NCBI GenBank assembly: GCA_020060215.1
Contig: JAGVAP010000053.1
Span: forward strand, 62,001 to 126,000
DNA: 64,000 nt
DNA from: Deltaproteobacteria bacterium
GTDB lineage: Bacteria; Desulfobacterota; DSM-4660; Desulfatiglandales; HGW-15
Direction of reading: 5' to 3'
Made by a program: the position numbers and the translations under genes. Below the pieces are notes generated by a model that ran no database searches, was not told the DNA's origin, and saw only the letters and a program-made list of their open reading frames with translations. This document shows, in pieces, positions 59,844-64,000 of this stretch (position 1 is its first letter; the number at the start of each line of letters is the position of its first letter).

Positions 59844-60623
59844 TCATTGCCCCATCAGCCTCAACATGTGAAACATGAGCCGGCCCATGCTCTTGGTCAG
59901 TTCCTCGAAATAGGGCGGCAGGTTTCGCAGGGTGAGGCCGAACAGAATGAGCCCCACGCTGATGTTCAATGGAAAACCGATCATGAGGATGTTCGTCTGG
60001 GGCACCGTCCGTGCGATGATCCCGAGGCACAGATTGGTCAGGAAGAGCGCGATCAGGATCGGGGCGGACATCTTCAGGGCGATCAGGAACATCTGGCCCC
60101 CCGTATGGATCAGCAGCTGGATGATCGATGGTCCAGGGACGAATGTGCAGGGAGGCACCAGATGGAAGGACTTGGCCAGGGCGGCAATGAAGAGATGGTG
60201 TCCGTCCATGAGCAGGAAGAGGAGAAACATGATGATGTACAGGAACTGCGAAAGGGACGTACTCTGGGCCCCGTCCTGCGGATCGATGGCCCTGGCCATG
60301 GAGAAACCCATCTGGAACCCCATAAACTGTCCGGCAAGCTGCACCGAGGCGATCAGGACCCTGGCCCCAAAGGCCAGGCAGAGTCCCATCATCGCCTCGG
60401 AGATGACGCCCGCGACCACCTCGGGGGCGGTCTCGGGGAGGGATTGCGGGGCAGGGACCACCGGCATGAGAACGATCGAGATCACGGCCGAAAGGCCGAC
60501 CTTCCAGAGGGCGGGAATTCCGGTCGCGCCGAACAGGGGGAGGAGAAAAAAAAGAATGCTCAACCTCAGGAAAACCCAGAAAAAAGTCTGGACCTGCTCC
60601 AGTGTCTCCATGGGGAAAGGCAT
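59844..60623 (-). CDS. fliR: Flagellar export gate protein FliR
   Basis: The 259-residue hydrophobic protein has the FliR pattern (WVFLRLSILFFLLPLFGATGIPALWKVGLSAVIS, LCLAFGARVLIASVQLAGQFMGFQMGFSMA, NILMIGFPLNISVGLILFGLTLRNL). ATG 60623 has GGGAGAG upstream. A hairpin (TCCCGTG-CGAGC-CACGGGA, 60644-60662) lies in the leader about 20 bases upstream. Unlike the rest of the run it is separated from fliQ by 168 bases. Confidence 0.93.
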   Translation of the reverse strand: MPFPMETLEQVQTFFWVFLRLSILFFLLPLFGATGIPALWKVGLSAVISIVLMPVVPAPQSLPETAPEVVAGVISEAMMGLCLAFGARVLIASVQLAGQFMGFQMGFSMARAIDPQDGAQSTSLSQFLYIIMFLLFLLMDGHHLFIAALAKSFHLVPPCTFVPGPSIIQLLIHTGGQMFLIALKMSAPILIALFLTNLCLGIIARTVPQTNILMIGFPLNISVGLILFGLTLRNLPPYFEELTKSMGRLMFHMLRLMGQ

Positions 60624-60791
60624 ACCATCTCTCCCGGACTCTATCCCGTGCGAGCCACGGGATTCGGCCTGGCAGAACAGGTGATTCCCTGCAAGGGGGT
60701 TGTACCGAATGTCAAAACCCGAATGTAAAAAGCCACAGGCCCTCCACCAAGAAGCGCGGGGTTAACGACAACGATGGACGCTCGCCCCCCC

Positions 60792-61061
60792 TTATCGCAC
60801 CGCCATGGGAAGGCTGGTGATGATCGCGCTCAGGAAGTAGGTGAGCTTGTTGATCATCCATGGACCCGCCGCGAGCAGGGCCAGAAGGACGCAGACGATC
60901 TTGGGGACAAAGGAGAGGGTCATCTCCTGGATCTGGGTGGTTGCCTGAAGCACCGCAATGACCAGGCCGACCACCAGTCCGACTCCCAGCAGCGGGATGG
61001 ACAAGAGCAGCGTCAGCTCGATGGCCTCCGCACCTAGACTCATGACATATTCCGGGGTCAT
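60792..61061 (-). CDS. fliQ: Flagellar export gate protein FliQ
   Basis: This 89-residue, two-helix membrane protein (MTPEYVMSLGAEAIELTLLLSIPLLGVGLVVGLVIAVLQATTQIQEMTLSFVPKI) shows the highly conserved QATTQIQEMTLSFVPK of FliQ. ATG at 61061 has GGGAGGA upstream. It follows fliP closely. Confidence 0.95.
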   Translation of the reverse strand: MTPEYVMSLGAEAIELTLLLSIPLLGVGLVVGLVIAVLQATTQIQEMTLSFVPKIVCVLLALLAAGPWMINKLTYFLSAIITSLPMAVR

Positions 61062-61071
61062 GGATCCTCCC

Positions 61072-61863
61072 TCACGCAAAGCTCTTGATCATGGAGCCGA
61101 CAAGCAGGTTCCAGCCGTCCACCAGGACAAAGAGCATCAGTTTGAATGGAAGGGACACCATGAAGGGGGGGAGCATCATCATCCCCATGGACAGGAGCAC
61201 GCTGGCCACCACCATATCGATCACCAGGAAGGGGATGTAGATCAGAAAGCCTATCTCGAAGGCCGTCTTGAGCTCGCTGATGACGAAGGAGGAGATCAGC
61301 ACGGTCGTGGGAATCTCTTCGAGCGTCTGAGGTTTCTTGGTCTTGGAGATGTTCATGAACAGCGAAAGGTCCTTTTTCCGGGTCTGCTTGAACATGAAGT
61401 CCCGCACGGGGTCCAGGGCCTTCTTGATCGCCTCCTCTTGTGAGATCTCCTCGTCCAGATAGGGTCTCAGGGCTTCGCTGTGGATCTGCTGGTATACGGG
61501 CGTCATGAGAAAGAAGGTCAGCAGGAGGGCCAGTCCGATCAGGATCTGGTTGGGAGGCATCTGCTGGGTCCCCAGGGCATGGCGGAGCATGGAGAAGACC
61601 ACGGCCAGCCTCGTGAACGACGTCATCATGACCAGGATGGCCGGGGCGAGGGAGAGCACGGTCATGAGGAAAAGGATCTGGAGCAGCACCGAGACCTGCT
61701 GGGGCTTGTCGGCCTGTTCGAGTCCGATCCTCAAGGATGGAAGCGACGGCCCGCTCTGCGCAAACAGGGGAGAGGCCCAAAGCGCTCCCGTCAGGACCGC
61801 CCCGAGGAGGAGAACCGCCAGGGTTCTCTGATCAAGCCGCGCCATCTTTCCTCGATGTGCCAT
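61072..61863 (-). CDS. fliP: Flagellar export gate protein FliP
   Basis: The 263-residue protein has a cleavable signal-like N-terminus (LAVLLLGAVLTGALWASPLFA) and the FliP core (LQILFLMTVLSLAPAILVMMTSFTRLAVVFSMLRHALGTQQMPPNQILIGLALLLTFFLM, FLIYIPFLVIDMVVASVLLSMGMMMLPP). ATG 61863 overlaps the end of fliO by 32 bases; ATG 61845 (MARLDQRT) is an alternative. Confidence 0.96.
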   Translation of the reverse strand: MAHRGKMARLDQRTLAVLLLGAVLTGALWASPLFAQSGPSLPSLRIGLEQADKPQQVSVLLQILFLMTVLSLAPAILVMMTSFTRLAVVFSMLRHALGTQQMPPNQILIGLALLLTFFLMTPVYQQIHSEALRPYLDEEISQEEAIKKALDPVRDFMFKQTRKKDLSLFMNISKTKKPQTLEEIPTTVLISSFVISELKTAFEIGFLIYIPFLVIDMVVASVLLSMGMMMLPPFMVSLPFKLMLFVLVDGWNLLVGSMIKSFA

Positions 61864-62227
61864 GATTCCGCCAGGGGTGCAGAAGCCCCGTCATCGCGAA
61901 GAGCTCCTGAAAGGTCTTTCCCTTCTGTGCAGCCGCGCGGCCATGCTCTTCCGCCGCCGGGGGTTTCTCCATGCTGGAGATCAGGGTCACGCTCTCCGTA
62001 CCCACCCCCACGATCAGCCACTGACCGGAGAATTCAACGAGGGCCAGGGCCCTCTTGGGCGCCAGGGTCAGAGTCCCCAGGAGACACATCTCCGGGACCT
62101 GGGAGAACCCCGAAGACCTCCTGAGCCTCAGCCTCTTGGCCAGGTAAAAGAGGAGCAGGATCAGCCCGAGGACCGCCATGAGGGACCCGACCATTCTCAA
62201 GGACATGCTTCCGAATTCCGATGTCAA
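61832..62227 (-). CDS. fliO: Flagellar export accessory protein FliO
   Basis: The 131-residue protein has one N-terminal membrane segment (MVGSLMAVLGLILLLFYLAKRL). A short cytosolic FliO domain follows (LTLAPKRALALVEFSGQWLIVGVGTESVTLI). FliO helps assemble FliP. It lies between fliN and fliP, the conserved position. Confidence 0.88.
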   Translation of the reverse strand: MTSEFGSMSLRMVGSLMAVLGLILLLFYLAKRLRLRRSSGFSQVPEMCLLGTLTLAPKRALALVEFSGQWLIVGVGTESVTLISSMEKPPAAEEHGRAAAQKGKTFQELFAMTGLLHPWRNHGTSRKDGAA

Positions 62228-62299
62228 CGCTCCACCTCGTCGCTTCCTCGGACAATCCCGGGGTTTGAGGAGAGACTCCTCCCGTCCGCGCCCCCTACC

Positions 62300-62656
62300 T
62301 CAGGTGAGGGTCTTCACCCGGTCCCCGGGACTGATGACGTTGGTCAGGCGGATCCCGAACTTGTCGTTCACCACCACCACTTCGCCATGGGCCATGAGTT
62401 TCTTGTTCACAAAGATCTCCAGGGGTTGGTCCGTGGATTTGTTCAGCTCCACGACCGAACCCTGGCTGAGCTTCAGCAGGTCTCCAATGGAGATCTTGGT
62501 CTTCCCGAGCTCGACCGAGATCTCCAGGGGGATGTCCAGCAGGAAGTCCAGATTCTGAGGACTGCCGGTCTCCTCCTGGCCCGGCTGGATATCGGCCAGC
62601 GTGACCTCCCTCGCCCCGGCTTGAGCCCCCTCCGAATTTTTCTCCTCTTGAGCCAT
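62300..62656 (-). CDS. fliN: Flagellar switch protein FliN
   Basis: This 118-residue C-ring protein has a variable N-terminus and the SpoA domain (LDFLLDIPLEISVELGKTKISIGDLLKLSQGSVVELNKSTDQPLEIFVNKKLMAHGEVVVVNDKFGIRLTNVI). It forms the lower C ring with FliM and lies immediately downstream of fliM. Confidence 0.96.
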   Translation of the reverse strand: MAQEEKNSEGAQAGAREVTLADIQPGQEETGSPQNLDFLLDIPLEISVELGKTKISIGDLLKLSQGSVVELNKSTDQPLEIFVNKKLMAHGEVVVVNDKFGIRLTNVISPGDRVKTLT

Positions 62657-62689
62657 TCCAACCTCTCCTCCGGAACCCGGTGTTATCGT

Positions 62690-63706
62690 CTACCCTTGCA
62701 TGGTGCGTCTCTGCTCACACCGCTCCGCAGCCTCCGTCTGAACGGTCTGCTCCACCTTGAACACCTTTCGATTGTGGTGCCGGCCCACGAACCCCTCGTA
62801 CTTGGGGATCCCTTCCACCGCCGCGATGACAGGGTCCCTGAAGTTGTTCTCCAGGACCAGGATGTCCCCCGCCCTCAGGTTCTGGAGCTGTTTCACGGAG
62901 AGGAACGTGCGGCCCAGCTGGACGCTCATCTCCACCTCCACCGGCCTGATCATCTGCCGGATGGCGTTCGACCAGGTCGGATCGGTTGCGGACTCCTCGC
63001 TCAGGTACGCCCCGGCCAGCTTCTGGCGGATCGGCTGGAATGAGGAGATAGGGATGCATAACAGGATCTTCCCCAGGGGCTTGTTCAATTCCACCTCGAA
63101 CTTCGTCGACACCAGCAGCTCCTCCGGCGGGACCACGTTCACGGCAAGGGGGTTGCTCTCGGACCGTACGAACTCGGTCTTGATCGGATAGATCTCCTCC
63201 CACGCCTCGGTCAGGTTGATGAGCGCGAGCTGCACCACCTTTTCCACCACCCTTTTCTCGATGGGGGTGAAGTCCCTTCCCTCGATCTTGGTGGATCCGG
63301 TCCCGCTTCCACCGAAAAAGGCCTCGACGAGGCTGAAGACCAGACGGCTCTCCATCACGAGCATCCCAACGCCCCTGAGCGGATCGATCTTGAAGAGGTG
63401 CATGCTGGTCGGAACGGGAAGGCCTTTCTGGAACTCCATGAACTTGACGGTCTCCACGGGTTCAGGGCTGATGTCCAGAAACTTGCGCAGGATGCTCGAG
63501 AGGCTGGCCCTGATCCTCTGGCAGAAGCGCGCGTTGACGACATCCAGGAGAGGCATGCTCGCCCGGATATTCCTGCCCATGGATCTCCAGTCCAGGCTTT
63601 CGAGAGAGGACTCCACCTCATCCGGTTTCTGTTCGCTCTCGATATCGCCGGTATCCAGCCCTTTGAGCAGGGCATCCACTTCATCTTGTGAAAGCAGCTT
63701 GCTCAT
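62690..63706 (-). CDS. fliM: Flagellar switch protein FliM
   Basis: The 338-residue protein starts with MSKLLSQDEVDALLKGL, the CheY-binding EIDALL-type peptide. The middle domain follows (FMEFQKGLPVPTSMHLFKIDPLRGVGMLVMESRLVFSLVEAFFGG), then a C-terminal SpoA domain (VEMSVQLGRTFLSVKQLQNLRAGDILVLE). Its start overlaps the fliL stop by four bases. Confidence 0.97.
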   Translation of the reverse strand: MSKLLSQDEVDALLKGLDTGDIESEQKPDEVESSLESLDWRSMGRNIRASMPLLDVVNARFCQRIRASLSSILRKFLDISPEPVETVKFMEFQKGLPVPTSMHLFKIDPLRGVGMLVMESRLVFSLVEAFFGGSGTGSTKIEGRDFTPIEKRVVEKVVQLALINLTEAWEEIYPIKTEFVRSESNPLAVNVVPPEELLVSTKFEVELNKPLGKILLCIPISSFQPIRQKLAGAYLSEESATDPTWSNAIRQMIRPVEVEMSVQLGRTFLSVKQLQNLRAGDILVLENNFRDPVIAAVEGIPKYEGFVGRHHNRKVFKVEQTVQTEAAERCEQRRTMQG

Positions 63707-64000
63707 TGCACGATGAACTCGGTGAAATAGATGTTCGTGATCTTGCCCGTCTTGAGATACTGATTCAGCATGGCCATGATCTCCGCGCGAAGCTGCATCT
63801 TCCCGTCCAGCGTGCTGATGTCCTCGTAGTTCTTGCTGCTCAGGGTCGTGAGGATCGTGTCGCGCAGTTGCGGCAGCCTCTTGTCGATCTCGGGCAGCGA
63901 TTTCTCGTCGCTCATTTCGAGGTCCATCTTGACCTTCAGGTATCGCTTCCCAAGGGGATCCGCCAGGTTGACGATGAAGGTGTCCATGGAGCGGATCGGC
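63703..64000 (-). CDS. fliL: Flagellar basal-body protein FliL, 5' part cut by window edge
   Basis: The visible C-terminal domain (TFIVNLADPLGKRYLKVKMDLEM, LPQLRDTILTTLSSKNYEDIS, KITNIYFTEFIVQ) is the classical FliL fold, which acts at the stator-rotor interface. The reading frame stays open to position 64000, so the internal Met is not the start; the membrane segment and true start lie outside. It is translationally coupled to fliM. Confidence 0.92.
   Translation of the reverse strand, partial: PIRSMDTFIVNLADPLGKRYLKVKMDLEMSDEKSLPEIDKRLPQLRDTILTTLSSKNYEDISTLDGKMQLRAEIMAMLNQYLKTGKITNIYFTEFIVQ

Noticed and set aside
1..64000. CRISPR array, transposase, prophage, tRNA or rRNA genes
   Set aside because: No regularly spaced direct repeats, no transposase or integrase motifs, and no tRNA-type acceptor or T-loop sequences were found on reading the window.

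Overview
The window looks like a GC-rich chromosome segment of a motile, probably anaerobic Gram-negative bacterium of the Desulfobacterota (former Deltaproteobacteria) type. The reasons are an L/P-ring flagellum, a polar-type FlhF/FlhG/FliA set, a metF-metV-mvhD (Wood-Ljungdahl type) block, ferredoxin-type split glutamate synthase genes, NtrC-type and sigma-54 control, and several palindromic intergenic repeats of the kind common in that phylum. The taxonomy is inferred from gene content only.

Left part (1-27.5 kb): a glutamine-centred metabolic region. Reading leftwards on the minus strand are mvhD-metV-metF (methylene-tetrahydrofolate reductase), a three-gene glutamate synthase set (two FMN/ferredoxin subunits and a GATase+GXGXG subunit), carA and the 5' part of carB. 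Further right are glnE (with added N-terminal ACT domains) and glnA, which has a good sigma-54 promoter, then a 44-residue zinc-ribbon gene, a crotonase, a PLA2-like lipoprotein, a cupin, a PIN-domain remnant and a YjbQ protein. On the plus strand lies an aspS-gatC fusion followed by gatA and gatB. A second glutamine synthetase without the adenylylation tyrosine closes the block.

Middle part (28-36.3 kb): envelope and housekeeping genes. These are a secreted NlpC/P60 protein with a beta-rich tail, an O-antigen-ligase/TPR membrane protein, rsmG and a divergent rluA-type synthase, cysQ, nagZ and a DUF523-DUF1722 protein.

Right part (36.4-64 kb): flagellar and chemotaxis genes. A FliL-like gene, flgM and a partner, cheR and an NtrC-type activator come first. 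Next is a long minus-strand operon flgF-flgG-flgA-flgH-flgI-flgJ(M23)-flgN-flgK-flgL-csrA-fliW behind a sigma-54 promoter at 49.7 kb. After a cyclic-nucleotide-binding protein comes a second minus-strand run, fliL-fliM-fliN-fliO-fliP-fliQ-fliR-flhB-flhA-flhF-flhG-fliA-(FliL-like)-hypothetical-(membrane/HTH)-fliK-fhlB, which enters at the right edge. Sigma-28-like promoters face away from each other around 37.6-37.9 kb, which fits a sigma-54 middle class followed by a FliA/FlgM late class, with CsrA-FliW post-transcriptional control.

I saw no rRNA, tRNA, CRISPR array, transposase or prophage. The most unusual items are the AspRS-GatC fusion, the ACT-GlnE fusion, the degenerate glutamate-synthase paralogue, the FlgJ-M23 fusion, a nested structured element between the two sigma-28 promoters, and several families of dispersed inverted repeats, some of which extend into gene ends.
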